Shown here: positions 26,799 to 36,700 of the stretch, piece after piece
How the letters are laid out: every line of letters begins with the position of its first letter
How positions within the stretch are numbered: the first letter of the stretch is position 1
Assembly (NCBI RefSeq): GCF_004343305.1
Contig: NZ_SMAF01000001.1
Coordinates: forward strand, 248,001 to 312,000
Reading direction: 5' to 3'
Length of the DNA stretch: 64,000 nucleotides
Source: Pseudofulvimonas gallinarii
GTDB lineage: Bacteria; Pseudomonadota; Gammaproteobacteria; Xanthomonadales; UBA2363
Notes under the pieces: generated by a model
What the model saw: the letters and a program-made list of their open reading frames with translations, nothing else
What the model was told of the DNA's origin: nothing
Databases searched by the model: none
Translations under genes and position numbers: made by a program

Positions 26799-27281
26799 TC
26801 AGTGGTGGTGACCACCATCGCCGTGGACGTGACCGTGGTCGATCTCCTCTGCCGTCGCTTCACGGACATCCACGACCTGCAGCGCGAACTGCAGCGTCTG
26901 GCCCGCCAGCGGGTGGTTGCCGTCGACATCGATCACCGTCATCCCGGTCTTCACGACGGTGACAACGCGCGGGCCGCGTTCGGTGCGGATCTCGGTGACC
27001 ATGCCCGGGCGCAGCTTGTCGGGATTGCGGAAGTACTTCTTAGGCAGGCGCTGGAACAGGTCGTCGCGGCGTTCACCGTATCCATCTTCCGGCGACACCG
27101 TGACCTCCACGCTGTCACCGGCACTGCGACCTTCGAGCGCCCGTTCGACACCGGCGATCAGGCCGCCATGTCCCCAGAGGATCGCCAGCGGCTGGGCGCC
27201 TTCGGAGCTTTCGATCAGCGTGCCGTCGACGGCTTTCAGCGTGTAGTGGAAGCGGACGACGCAATCCTTGGCAACCTGCAT
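26799..27281 (-). CDS. slyD: FKBP-type peptidyl-prolyl isomerase SlyD
   Basis: A 160-residue protein. The start MQVAKDCVVRFHYTL, the FKBP fold with an inserted chaperone flap (about residues 70-125, KKYFRNPDKLRPG), NHPLAGQTLQFALQVVDVREAT, and a His-rich metal-binding tail (HGHVHGDGGHHH) identify SlyD. It acts as a proline isomerase, chaperone and nickel-binding protein in the cytosol. The tail is shorter than in E. coli but still His-rich. Confidence 0.93.
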   Translation of the reverse strand: MQVAKDCVVRFHYTLKAVDGTLIESSEGAQPLAILWGHGGLIAGVERALEGRSAGDSVEVTVSPEDGYGERRDDLFQRLPKKYFRNPDKLRPGMVTEIRTERGPRVVTVVKTGMTVIDVDGNHPLAGQTLQFALQVVDVREATAEEIDHGHVHGDGGHHH

Positions 27282-27441
27282 GTAACGATCCTCGAAGAAA
27301 GAGGGCAATGGTAACGCCCCTGCCGCGCCGGGGGCACGCCTGGACACCCTGGCGTCCCGTCATTCATGCGCTGGACGGTTGACCGCAACGCGCGCGCGCG
27401 GCGAGTCTTGTAGGCATGAGCCCCGTCTTCGCCTGGAAACC

Positions 27442-27933
27442 ATGAAGCCCCGCCGCGTCGTCGCCCTGGCGATGGCCACTCTCGTTGCCCTTCTGACGAC
27501 CGCCTGCGCGCATCGACCGGGCAAGGCGCCACCGCTGTCGCCGGTGGCCAGCAATCTGGCGGAGAGCATCACCATCCAGGCAATCGGGCTGGTCGGAACC
27601 CCGTACCGCTACGGCGGCAATACGCCGTCGGGCGGCTTCGACTGCAGCGGGCTGATCGGCTATGTCTATCGCGAAGGCGCCGGCGTGGCGCTCCCGCGCA
27701 CCGTGCGCGCGCTCGCCGAGGGTCCGTGGCCGGAGGTCGCACGCCGCGACCTGGTCAGCGGCGACCTGGTGTTTTTCGCCGTGGATGGGCGGACGCCGTC
27801 GCACGCCGGCATCTATGTCGGCGAAGGGCGCTTCGTCCACGCGCCATCCAGCGGCGGCACGGTGCGGCTGGATCGCCTTGATGCGGGCTACTGGCAGGAG
27901 CGGCTGCGCCTGGGAAGGCGGCTGTTGCGCTGA
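27442..27933 (+). CDS. NlpC/P60 (C40) peptidoglycan peptidase lipoprotein
   Basis: A 163-residue lipoprotein (LLTTACAH). The NlpC/P60 domain covers about residues 50-163, with the catalytic Cys in GGFDCSGLIGYVY, His in PSHAGIYVG and a polar third residue near FVHAPSSGG. These enzymes cut stem peptides of peptidoglycan in the periplasm. It is a short single-domain member like E. coli NlpC/Spr. Confidence 0.88.
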   Translation: MKPRRVVALAMATLVALLTTACAHRPGKAPPLSPVASNLAESITIQAIGLVGTPYRYGGNTPSGGFDCSGLIGYVYREGAGVALPRTVRALAEGPWPEVARRDLVSGDLVFFAVDGRTPSHAGIYVGEGRFVHAPSSGGTVRLDRLDAGYWQERLRLGRRLLR

Positions 27934-28014
27934 GATCAGCGCGATTCAACCCAAACGTGCGCGGGCGGCAGCGTGCGGGTCGGCCTTGCCAGCGTGGCGG
28001 CCATAGACACTGTC

Positions 28015-28033
28015 GATAAGGAGAATCAGAACA
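28015..28033 (+). promoter_or_regulatory. Fur-box-like site 1 upstream of DUF2061
   Basis: GATAAGGAGAATCAGAACA matches the 19-bp Fur consensus at 13 of 19 positions by hand alignment. It lies 81 nt before the DUF2061 start. Confidence 0.4.
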
Positions 28034-28057
28034 AATCATGCCGTGGCAGGCATGGAT

Positions 28058-28089
28058 GATATTGATTCTCATTCCTGAATCGGTATCAT
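28058..28089 (+). promoter_or_regulatory. Fur-box-like site 2 overlapping a leaderless promoter
   Basis: GATATTGATTCTCATTCCT (28058-28076) matches the Fur consensus at 13 of 19 positions. It covers a -35-like TTGATT (28062-28067) that is 16 nt from TATCAT (28084-28089). The predicted transcript would start at or next to the ATG at 28096, so the mRNA would be leaderless; no ribosome site is visible. Confidence 0.45.
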
Positions 28090-28095
28090 CACGCC

Positions 28096-28302
28096 ATGCG
28101 CAAGACACTCACATTCGCCCTGGTCCACTTCCACGTCGCCCTGCTGGTGGGCTGGGCGTTGACCGGCAGCCTCGTGGTGGGTGGCGCACTGGCGCTGGTC
28201 GAACCGGCCTGCAACACCGTCGCCTACTACCTGCACGAGCGCGCGTGGATGCGCTGGAGCGGTCCCGCCGGCGGCAGCGACGATGCCGCCAGGGCGGTCT
28301 GA
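28096..28302 (+). CDS. DUF2061 small membrane protein
   Basis: A 68-residue protein with two predicted membrane helices (FHVALLVGWALTGSLVVGG and the segment around ALALVEPACNTVAYYLHER). The VEPACNTVAYYLHERAW stretch is the DUF2061 signature. Function is unknown. Two Fur-box-like sequences and a promoter directly abutting the ATG suggest iron-dependent control of a leaderless mRNA. It converges on the large regulator gene. Confidence 0.75.
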   Translation: MRKTLTFALVHFHVALLVGWALTGSLVVGGALALVEPACNTVAYYLHERAWMRWSGPAGGSDDAARAV

Positions 28303-31113
28303 TCAGCCGCCGGGCACGGCGTCCGCGAGCCGCAACGGCAACGCCGTCAGGAGCCAGTGCGGTGTGCGGCCAGCGTCCGCGACAACCGCTTCGCCCCGCT
28401 CTCCGGCGCACTCATGGTCAACAGCCAGGGCATGGAAAAGGTCATGGCCCACATCGAGGACGATGTCGTCACCGAGGCGGCGCGCCTGGCGATCCAGCCG
28501 GTGCAGGTGGCCGGCCGCGGCGTTGTGCTCCCCGACCGCCTCGGCATGGACCACGCGCACCAGCGCCAGCCTGGAGTCGAGCAGCCAGTCGCTGGCCTGC
28601 CGTTTCGCTTCCGCCTCGGCGATGTAGCGCCCCGCCCCGTCCCAGTCGCCATCGAGGACCGCAAGTTCGGCCATGCCGATCAGCGCATCGCTTTCCAGCA
28701 GGCGGTACCCGGACCCGTCGAGTGAAGCGACCAGTGCCCTGTACAGCCTCGCGGCCCCGTCGTGGTCACCGGCCCGGAGCAGCGCGCCAGCCGCCTCGCA
28801 CTCGACCAGCCAGCGGTCCGGGACGCTGTCCAGCCCGGGTACGCGCTCGAGCACGGAGCCAAGGCGTACCCGCGCGGCGTCGAACTCGCCGTCCTGCACA
28901 TCGACCTGCGCCAGGCCCGTCTCACCGACCAGCCTGACTATCGGAACAGGCGATGCGGCGCAGCGTCCGTAGTCCTCCCGCGCCTGTTTCGGATCGCCGC
29001 GCGTAATGGCCACGGCGCCGCGCAGGCAATGCTGAAGATCGGCAGGCACGGCCGCCACGACGTCCGACCCGCCAAGGGCCTCGAGGCGGCGCAGGGCATC
29101 ATCGAAGCGCCCTTCCCGGTAGGCCAGGTAGGCGTCGAAATAGTCCAGCCACTGCCCGGCATCGCCCTGCATGCCGCCCGCCCGACGCACCCGGTCCAGG
29201 CGGCGACCGGCACGACGCAGGTCGCCGCTCATGATGTCCTCGTTGACGCGGTCCACCTCGAACAAGGCCAGCGCGTGCTGGTCCTCGGTCGACCGCGCGA
29301 GGTCCTCGGCCTCGCCGAGGCGGCGCCGGTAGGCCTCCAGCCGACCATCCCGGTAGTGGCGGTAGGCAACGGTCCTGAGGGCGTGCATGGCCAGTCGGGG
29401 ATGACCGACGTCATTGGCGCGCGCCAGCAGCAGGTCGAGCTGTTCATCGCTTCCGGGACCGCCGTCCGCGGAGAAGGTCGCCGCCAGCAGCCGTGAGCGC
29501 AGCGCATGCAGTTCGTCCCCTGCCAGCTCGAAATAGGCGGCGGCCTGGTCGAACAGTGACATGTCGGTCGGATCGCGCTGCTCCAGGGCATGCGACTGCG
29601 CGAGCAGCAGCGTCGCCCAGCCCCGCTCATGCGGCCAGCCGGCGCGCTCGGCGATGGCATCGGCCTGCAGGGCGCTGATCCGGGCGGCCGCGCCGTCCCC
29701 CATCGCCTGCTCGGCGTCCGCGCGCACCAGCAGCTGGCTGATGCGCACCGAAACGGGCTGCCGTGTCCAGACATCCGGCGTGAGGATCGCCAGCGCCTCC
29801 CTGTACTGGCCGGCACGGATATAGGCGCGGGCCAGCTCCAGTGAAAAATAGGGCTGGTGCGGATACGCGCGCGCCAGCTCGGAGAATGCGACAACGGCCG
29901 CGTCGTGGTCGGTTCCAAGCGCGAGCCACTGCGCCTCGATCAGCCAGCCGATGTCCTTGGGCAGCGGCGACAGCAGCGCCCGCGTCCGGTCCAGCGCAGC
30001 CTGCGCCGGCTGCGTCCGGCCCAGCATCTGCTCCACCTGGGCGATCTCGTACCACGCCAGTCCGAAATCGGGCGCGTCCTGCAGCAGGGCGTTGCCGATT
30101 TCCGAGGCCTGTGCCCACTGCCTGGCCATCCTTGTACGCCGCAAGCCCAGGAAACGTTCGGCGACCTCGGCGGACACCGCCAGTGCCGGCCAGGACTGGC
30201 CGGCGCGCTCCGGTACCAGCAGGTCGCGGACCTGCCCCGCCACCTGGTCGACGAGGAATGCCATCTGCCCGACCGGCCCTTCGGCGCGGACGGCCTGCCC
30301 GCCCTGGATCGAAGCCTGCACGTAAAGATGATGCGGCCCGGCATCGACCGGGCCGGCCGACAACGTGACCAGACGCGTGCCTTCCTGCTTGTCCCGGTCG
30401 GCGGCCAGATGTGCGGACGAAAGCAGCTGGATGTCGGGCAACATGGTCAACTGCCATGACAGCCAGGCTTCCAGCAGTCCGGCCGGCACGGCGCCCGTGC
30501 CGTCGGCCGGATCCGCGAGCACGATCAACGACACCGCCAGCGGTGACGAGGGCGCCGCCAGGCGGCTGCCGAGCGACACCAGGGCGGTCACCGCAAGAAC
30601 CAGTGCTGCCGCGGCAGCGAACCCTGTGCCGCGGCGACGGCCCACGGAGCGCGTCGCCGAACGCCCTGTCGACGACAGCGACTCCGGCCTCGTGGACGTG
30701 GCGGGTTCGCCGCCCGGTACCCCTTCTGCCGCCGACGCCACGGAAGGAATACATTCTTCTTCGGCAACCGGCTCCACCGCACACGGCGGCTCGAAGACGT
30801 ATCCGCGCTTTGAAACGGTGCGCAGCCAGCCGCGCCGGGATTCTCCCAGCGCCTTGCGCAGCATCCAGACACTCTGCGAAAGATTGCCGTCCTCGACGAT
30901 CACGCCCGGCCAGATGCGGCGGAACAGGTCCGCGCGTCCATGCAGGTGGTGGGGTTCGGCAACGAACAGCAGCAGCAGATCGAACATGCGCTGCGGCAGT
31001 TCGATGCATTCCCCATCGCGCTCGACGCGGCGATACCGCAGGTCAAGGCGGATATCACCGACGCGCAATTGCTTGGCCGTGGCGGGCCACGGCATCTGCA
31101 GATCGCAAGTCAT
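28303..31113 (-). CDS. Membrane-anchored winged-helix regulator with C-terminal TPR-like region
   Basis: A 936-residue CadC/ToxR-like protein. The N-terminal OmpR/PhoB-type winged helix (about residues 15-105) includes FDLLLLFVAEPHHLHGR and VSKRGYVFEPPC. A Ser/Pro linker and one membrane helix (about 160-180, AAAALVLAVTALVSLGS) follow, then a long periplasmic helical region of TPR-like repeats up to the C-terminus. It is likely a one-component membrane regulator. It is divergent from the subtilase gene, and TTTGAG boxes lie between them. The ATG at 31113 has no clear ribosome site; a TTG at 31173 behind AGGAG is a serious alternative. Confidence 0.78.
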   Translation of the reverse strand: MTCDLQMPWPATAKQLRVGDIRLDLRYRRVERDGECIELPQRMFDLLLLFVAEPHHLHGRADLFRRIWPGVIVEDGNLSQSVWMLRKALGESRRGWLRTVSKRGYVFEPPCAVEPVAEEECIPSVASAAEGVPGGEPATSTRPESLSSTGRSATRSVGRRRGTGFAAAAALVLAVTALVSLGSRLAAPSSPLAVSLIVLADPADGTGAVPAGLLEAWLSWQLTMLPDIQLLSSAHLAADRDKQEGTRLVTLSAGPVDAGPHHLYVQASIQGGQAVRAEGPVGQMAFLVDQVAGQVRDLLVPERAGQSWPALAVSAEVAERFLGLRRTRMARQWAQASEIGNALLQDAPDFGLAWYEIAQVEQMLGRTQPAQAALDRTRALLSPLPKDIGWLIEAQWLALGTDHDAAVVAFSELARAYPHQPYFSLELARAYIRAGQYREALAILTPDVWTRQPVSVRISQLLVRADAEQAMGDGAAARISALQADAIAERAGWPHERGWATLLLAQSHALEQRDPTDMSLFDQAAAYFELAGDELHALRSRLLAATFSADGGPGSDEQLDLLLARANDVGHPRLAMHALRTVAYRHYRDGRLEAYRRRLGEAEDLARSTEDQHALALFEVDRVNEDIMSGDLRRAGRRLDRVRRAGGMQGDAGQWLDYFDAYLAYREGRFDDALRRLEALGGSDVVAAVPADLQHCLRGAVAITRGDPKQAREDYGRCAASPVPIVRLVGETGLAQVDVQDGEFDAARVRLGSVLERVPGLDSVPDRWLVECEAAGALLRAGDHDGAARLYRALVASLDGSGYRLLESDALIGMAELAVLDGDWDGAGRYIAEAEAKRQASDWLLDSRLALVRVVHAEAVGEHNAAAGHLHRLDRQARRLGDDIVLDVGHDLFHALAVDHECAGERGEAVVADAGRTPHWLLTALPLRLADAVPGG

Positions 31114-31179
31114 GGACGGCCGGTCCGGCGGGCAACAGTGCCTGAGCGTAAGGGTGTTGACGGGCGTTGGCAATGTACT

Positions 31180-31202
31180 CCTACGACGAATCGCATCGTA
31201 GG
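31180..31202 (-). promoter_or_regulatory. Inverted repeat overlapping a possible ribosome site of the regulator gene
   Basis: CCTACGA and TCGTAGG (7-bp arms, 9-nt loop) form a dyad. On the minus strand its 3' arm overlaps AGGAG, the ribosome site of the alternative TTG start at 31173. It could be an operator or an mRNA hairpin hiding that site. Confidence 0.4.
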
Positions 31203-31307
31203 GAAGATCACCAAGGATTGGCTTTTGCATTGCAGCAACCGGGAACAACAGACCTACCCGCTTCCGGCAGGCCGGGAAAAGGCGCGATCTTCGTGATGAC
31301 TCGCACA

Positions 31308-31335
31308 CTCAAACGCGATTTGAGAAAAATTTGAG
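31308..31335. promoter_or_regulatory. Helically phased TTTGAG boxes between regulator and subtilase
   Basis: CTCAAA (31308-31313), TTTGAG (31319-31324) and TTTGAG (31330-31335) start exactly 11 bp apart. The latter two form a direct repeat of the type bound by OmpR/PhoB-family winged helices. A TATATC hexamer at 31368-31373 could be the subtilase -10, with a poor -35, which would fit activator dependence. The rest of the 417-bp intergenic region holds no further coding sequence. Confidence 0.5.
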
Positions 31336-31530
31336 GTCGAACCCGTGGCGTCATCCGTCCGCGCGCGCCTATATCAACGGGTCGCCCCAGCCCAGGGAGC
31401 GCCCAGCCTTCCCCGGAAGGACTGCATGGATGATCGGGCAACTGGAGTTTCCATTTCACCAACTGAGGATGTGTGTGTTCACGCCAGTGCCAGGTCCGGC
31501 CCTACGCGAACATGCCATCGGGAGAATGCA

Positions 31531-33411
31531 ATGAACCACCGCAAGACGCTGCTGGCGGCCATGCTTGGTACGGCCAGCCTGTACGCAACGAGCTCGCACG
31601 CCGCCGACGCCGACAAACTGGTGTTCAGCGAGAATGCCATCGAAGGGCGCTATATCGTCGTCCTGAAGGAAGACGCCGCCCGCTTCGCCGACGAGCGCTC
31701 CAACAAGCCCGAGATCGCCACTGTCGCCGCCCAGCTGGCCCGCTCCTACGGCGCCAAGGTGGAAATGAGCTACAGCAAGGTCCTGCCCGGCTTCGTCGTG
31801 ACGGCGAACGACAAGGCGCTTGCACAGCTGCTGGCCGATGAGCGCGTGGCCTACATCGAAGAGGACGGCTGGGTTCATGCCAGCGCCGTGCAGAGTGGCG
31901 CCACCTGGGGTCTGGACCGCATCGACCAGCGCAACCTGCCGCTGAACCAGCAGTACCAGTACGACACCACGGCGTCGAACGTGCGCATCTACGTGGTCGA
32001 TACCGGCATCCGCTCCACCCACAACGACTTCGGCGGCCGCGTCGGTGCCGGCTACACGGCGATCAATGACGGCCGCGGCACCGAAGACTGCAATGGCCAC
32101 GGCACGCACGTCGCCAGCACCGCGGCCGGCGCGACCTACGGCGTCGCCAAGTCGGCCCGCCTGCATCCCGTCCGAGTGCTCGGCTGCGATGGCTCCGGCA
32201 CGAACTCCGGCGTGATCGCCGGCATGGACTGGGTGGCCAACAACCACGTCAAGCCGGCCGTCGCCAACATGAGCCTGGGTGGCGGTGCCTCCACGGCAAC
32301 CGACCAGGCGGTGCAGCGCATGCACAACGCCGGCGTCACCGTCGTCGTCGCTGCCGGCAACGACAACTCGAATGCCTGCAACTACTCGCCGGCACGCGCC
32401 GCAGTCGCCATCACCGTCGGTTCGACGACGAACACCGATGCGCGCTCGTCGTTCTCGAACTATGGCAACTGCCTCGACATCTTCGCCCCGGGTTCGTCGA
32501 TCACTGCCGCCTGGCACTCGAGCAATACCTCGACCAACACGATCAGCGGCACATCGATGGCTTCGCCGCATGTCGCCGGCGTCGCCGCCCTCTACCTGGC
32601 GAACAACCCCAGTGCGACACCCAGCCAGGTGACCACGGCCGTGATCAACAACGCCACGCCGAACAAGGTCACCAGTGCGGGCAGCGGCTCGCCCAACCGG
32701 TTGCTGTATTCCCTGTTCGGCGGCGGTGGTGGTGGTCCGGAGCCGGAGCCGGAACCGCCCACCGGCCAGCTGCAGAACGGCGTCCCGGTGACCGGCCTGT
32801 CCGGTGCGGCGAGCTCCGAGCGTCGCTACACGCTGCAGGTTCCGTCGGGTGCCACCAACCTGTCGTTCGCGATGAGCGGCGGCAGCGGCGACGCCGACCT
32901 GTATGTCCGATTCGGCAGCGCGCCGACCACCAGCAGCTACGACTGCCGTCCGTACCTGAGCGGCAACAACGAGACCTGCAACTTCAGCAGCGCCCAGAGC
33001 GGCACCTACCACGTCCTCGTTCGCGGCTACAGCAGCTACTCCGGCGCGCAGCTGGTGGGCAGCTACCAGGCCGGTGGCGGTGGCGGCGGATCGGCACCCT
33101 GCTCGGGTGCCAACTGCACGTCGTTCACCGGCTCGCTCAGTGGCAGCGGACAGGCGGTGATCCAGCCGAACGGCAACTACTACCAGAGTGTCGCCGGCGC
33201 GCAGCGGGGCTGGCTGACCGGTCCGTCAACGGCGGACTTCGACCTGGAGCTGTATCGCTGGAACGGTTCGGCCTGGACCCGCGTCGCCAACTCGGCGTCG
33301 GCCAGCAGCACCGAGTCGATCAACTACAACGGCGCTGCCGGCTACTACTACTGGCGGATCCGGTCCTACTCGGGCAGCGGCAGCTACACGTTCTACATGC
33401 AGACCCCGTAA
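31531..33411 (+). CDS. Secreted subtilisin-like serine protease (S8) with C-terminal PPC-type domains
   Basis: A 626-residue extracellular protease. Start 31531 follows GGGAG. Signal peptide 1-24; I9-type inhibitor propeptide about 35-115; S8 catalytic domain about 120-385 with Asp-157 (VVDTG), His-190 (NGHGTH) and Ser-342 (GTSMASPH). A Gly/Pro/Glu linker leads to a bacterial pre-peptidase C-terminal domain (about 415-510), then a Gly linker and a second beta-sandwich to the end. The PPC-type domains are usually removed during maturation. A strong terminator follows. Divergence from the membrane regulator suggests specific control. Confidence 0.93.
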   Translation: MNHRKTLLAAMLGTASLYATSSHAADADKLVFSENAIEGRYIVVLKEDAARFADERSNKPEIATVAAQLARSYGAKVEMSYSKVLPGFVVTANDKALAQLLADERVAYIEEDGWVHASAVQSGATWGLDRIDQRNLPLNQQYQYDTTASNVRIYVVDTGIRSTHNDFGGRVGAGYTAINDGRGTEDCNGHGTHVASTAAGATYGVAKSARLHPVRVLGCDGSGTNSGVIAGMDWVANNHVKPAVANMSLGGGASTATDQAVQRMHNAGVTVVVAAGNDNSNACNYSPARAAVAITVGSTTNTDARSSFSNYGNCLDIFAPGSSITAAWHSSNTSTNTISGTSMASPHVAGVAALYLANNPSATPSQVTTAVINNATPNKVTSAGSGSPNRLLYSLFGGGGGGPEPEPEPPTGQLQNGVPVTGLSGAASSERRYTLQVPSGATNLSFAMSGGSGDADLYVRFGSAPTTSSYDCRPYLSGNNETCNFSSAQSGTYHVLVRGYSSYSGAQLVGSYQAGGGGGGSAPCSGANCTSFTGSLSGSGQAVIQPNGNYYQSVAGAQRGWLTGPSTADFDLELYRWNGSAWTRVANSASASSTESINYNGAAGYYYWRIRSYSGSGSYTFYMQTP

Positions 33412-33433
33412 TCACAGAACGATTGCGCATTTC

Positions 33434-33460
33434 AGCCCCGGCAATGCCGGGGCTTTTTTT
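33434..33460 (+). terminator. Rho-independent terminator of the subtilase gene
   Basis: AGCCCCGGC-AAT-GCCGGGGCT forms a 9-bp stem followed by seven T residues, 22 nt after the stop codon. Confidence 0.9.
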
Positions 33461-33780
33461 CGTCTGACGGCTGCCGGCGTACGACGGGCACGGGTACATC
33501 GGGTCTTTCGCAGCGGCAGTGCCCCATCCGCCCCGCCCGGCCGGCGGAGGAAGCACGCCCCCTTCTGTGCATCAGGCCGGCGTGCGGCAGGGCCAGCGGC
33601 TGCATCGACCCCGCGCCGTGCGCCCCAACCTGCTGTCTCCAGGCCAGTTTCAGGATTTTCGTCATTGCGTGATTGGATTCGTGCCCTTATCGCGCTTGGA
33701 CAGGTAACGGGTGGAAAGGTCGGGCCGGGAGGAAGGTCCGATTGCCACCCTGCCCATTCAACTGCGGAGAGAGCCTGTCC
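33461..33780. other. Intergenic region before the mosaic exported protein
   Basis: About 320 bp with no supported gene. The ribosome site GGAGAGAG lies just before 33781. No clear sigma-70 promoter could be picked out. Confidence 0.5.
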
Positions 33781-36700
33781 ATGAGACCCATCGCCGATGT
33801 CCATGAATCGTTCCACCCTGCATGTGCCGCAGGCGTCGCGGCACACAGGGACACGCGGACGCGGTGGACGCTGATCGTACTGCTGCTGTCGGCCTGGCTG
33901 CTGGTCGCCCTGCCGGCCCGTGCCGGAACGCCGGAACCTTTTCTGTTCGAGAGTTCGGCACCGGGCCTGGCCGGCGGCGGACTGAGCCTCTCGGGCACGC
34001 ACTTCCACGGCATTTCATTCCGCCTGACCGAGCGCGTCCGCGTTTCCGAGATCGGTGGCCAGCTGAGTTCGTTCCAGCCGGCGACCATCTATGGGGCGAT
34101 CTACGCCCTCGGCACGCCGTCTTCGCCGGCTTACGTGCTCACGGACAGCAACCTGGTGGCGACCGCGCTGCTGGACATGCCCGGCGGCAACGCGCCCGCG
34201 GAAATCAGTACCGCCATGGACGTCGAGCTTGAACCGGGCTGGTATGCCGTTGGTTTCGGTACCGGCCGCCACGGTTCGCCCACGTCGCAGTCCTCGGCGA
34301 CGATGAACGCCACGGGCAATCCCAAACCGGCGAGAACCTACGGCCCCTGGACCATGAACATGGCCAGCGGCTCCATGGTCTTGCAGCAGACCTCGGTGCG
34401 CATTTTCCTGCGCGGCCAGCCCATCGAGCCCGCACCGGTCGATCCGACGCGCTTTCTCTGGCAGACCGTCGAGCCCTGGGCGTGGGGCGTGACCGCCTAT
34501 TACCGCATGGACAACCAGAATTTCGCCGCCCAGCGTTTCACGCTGAACCGGCCTACCAGGATCGACCGCGTCGGCGTATGGGGTGGATACATGGGCCACG
34601 GCACCGGCTTCGTGGCGATCTTCCCGCTCCAGAGCGCCAACGACCTGCCTCCGCATCCTAACGATCCGCTGCTGGAGCAGAAGGCGCTGGCCAGTGCGCT
34701 GATCACGAGCCAGTCGTTCACCGAGGAGCTGTTCGCCGATTTTGGCGGCATCGAGCTGCCACCGGGCCACTACGGCATGATCGTCGGCAGTGGACGCTTC
34801 GGCGCCGACGGCGCCATCTACCTGGTATACCTCGAAGACGGCGTCATCGTCCCGACCACCCTGCGCTACGAACCGCAGTTCCCGGGCTGGCTGAACCTCA
34901 CCTCCGTGTTCTCCATGCGCGTCACGGGTCTCATGGCCGAAATCGCCATGGATACCGATGTGCTCGACTTCGGGGACGTCCTCGTCGACGACGGTTCACG
35001 GCGGACGGTCACGATCACCAACTACCGCGAACACGGTCCGCTGGCGATCGAGCTGGCCTACCTGTCGGGTGACGATGCGATGCACTTCGATTTCGGCATC
35101 GATATCGCCGACTGCGCCAGCATCGCGGTCGGCGCGAGCTGCAGTTTCAGCATCGACTACCGGCCCCAGGCCGCGGGACCCCACGTTGCCGTGATGACGA
35201 TCATCAGTGACGGCATTCCCGATCCGGTCGAGGTGCAGTTGTCCGGCAGCGGCCTGGCCTCGGCGTGGGTGACACCAGGCGCCCAGGGCAATGGCAGCAT
35301 CCAGCCCGACGTGCCGCAATTGACGGCCATCGGTGACAACGTCGCGTTCTCGCTGACGCCTGCCGAGGGTCACCACGTGGCCGACGTTGAAGGCAGCTGC
35401 GGCGGCACGCTCGATGGCCTGGTCTTCAACACCGCGGGAATTGCCGCCGACTGCAGCGTGACGGCGGTATTCGCACTGAACCACTACTTACTGACCTATT
35501 TCGCCGGAGCGCATGGCAAGGTGGATGGCGACACCGTGCAAAGCATCGACCACGGCGGATCGGGTTCGGCCGTGACGGCGGTGGCGGACGAGGGCTACCA
35601 CTTCGTGCAGTGGAGTGATGGCCGTAGCGACAATCCGCGCCTGGACGCCAATGTGGTGGCGGCCATCACGGTGGAAGCGCAGTTCGCCATCAACACCTAC
35701 ACGCTGGCCTATTCGGCCGACAGCAACGGCAGCATCGATGGTGAGCCGGTGCAGACCGTTGAACACGGCGAAGACGGCGCACCCGTGACGGCGGTGCCGG
35801 GAAAGGGGTATCACTTCCTGCAATGGAGCGATGGTCGCGACGACAACCCGCGGGTCGATATGGCTGTCACATCCGACTTCGCCGTGTCCGCGGCGTTTGC
35901 GATCAACACCTACACCGTCACCGCCTCGTCCAGTGGCAACGGCACGCTGTCACCCACGGGTGCGCAGACCGTTGAGCACGGGTCGGACATATCGTTCCAG
36001 GTCTCCCCGGATCCCGGGTTCGTCGCGGTCGTGGGCGGCAGCTGTGGCGGAGAGCTCGACGGCAACACCTATGTCACCGCGCCCGTCATCGGCGATTGCA
36101 CCGTCGACGCCAGTTTCGTTGCGCCGGTTTCACTGCACATCGTGACCGGCGACGCGCAGTCTGCCGTCATCGGCATGCCTTTCGACCAGGCATTACGGGT
36201 GCTCGTGCTCGATATCGACGCCGAGCCGGTGTCCGGTGTCGAGATCACTTTCATGCCACCTGCCAGCGGCCCTTCCCTGTTGCCCGCCCAGGCAACCGTC
36301 ACGACGGGCAGCGATGGCATCGCCGCTCTCGGCGTCATGGCCAACATGACACCAGGCACGTATGCCGTCAGCGCGAGTGCGCCCGCCTATGCCGCCGCGG
36401 CCGGCGTGACGTTCGCACTGGAAAACCGGCTTGCAGACGCGCATCTGTCGGTCAGCGTCAGCGATGGTCGCGACCATATACGCCATGGCCAGGTGGTCGA
36501 CTATCTCGTCGAGGTGTTGAACGAAGGTCCCGACGCAGTCACCGGGCTGTCGATCGCCATGACACTGGCGGACAGCCTCGACGTTTCATCCGCCACCTGG
36601 CAGTGCCTGACAGCGGTCAGTGGATGCACCCCGAGCGGCACCGGCGCGTTGCAGGACAGCGGGCTGGTGCTCGGCGTGGGCGAGGCGGCCGGCTATGTGG

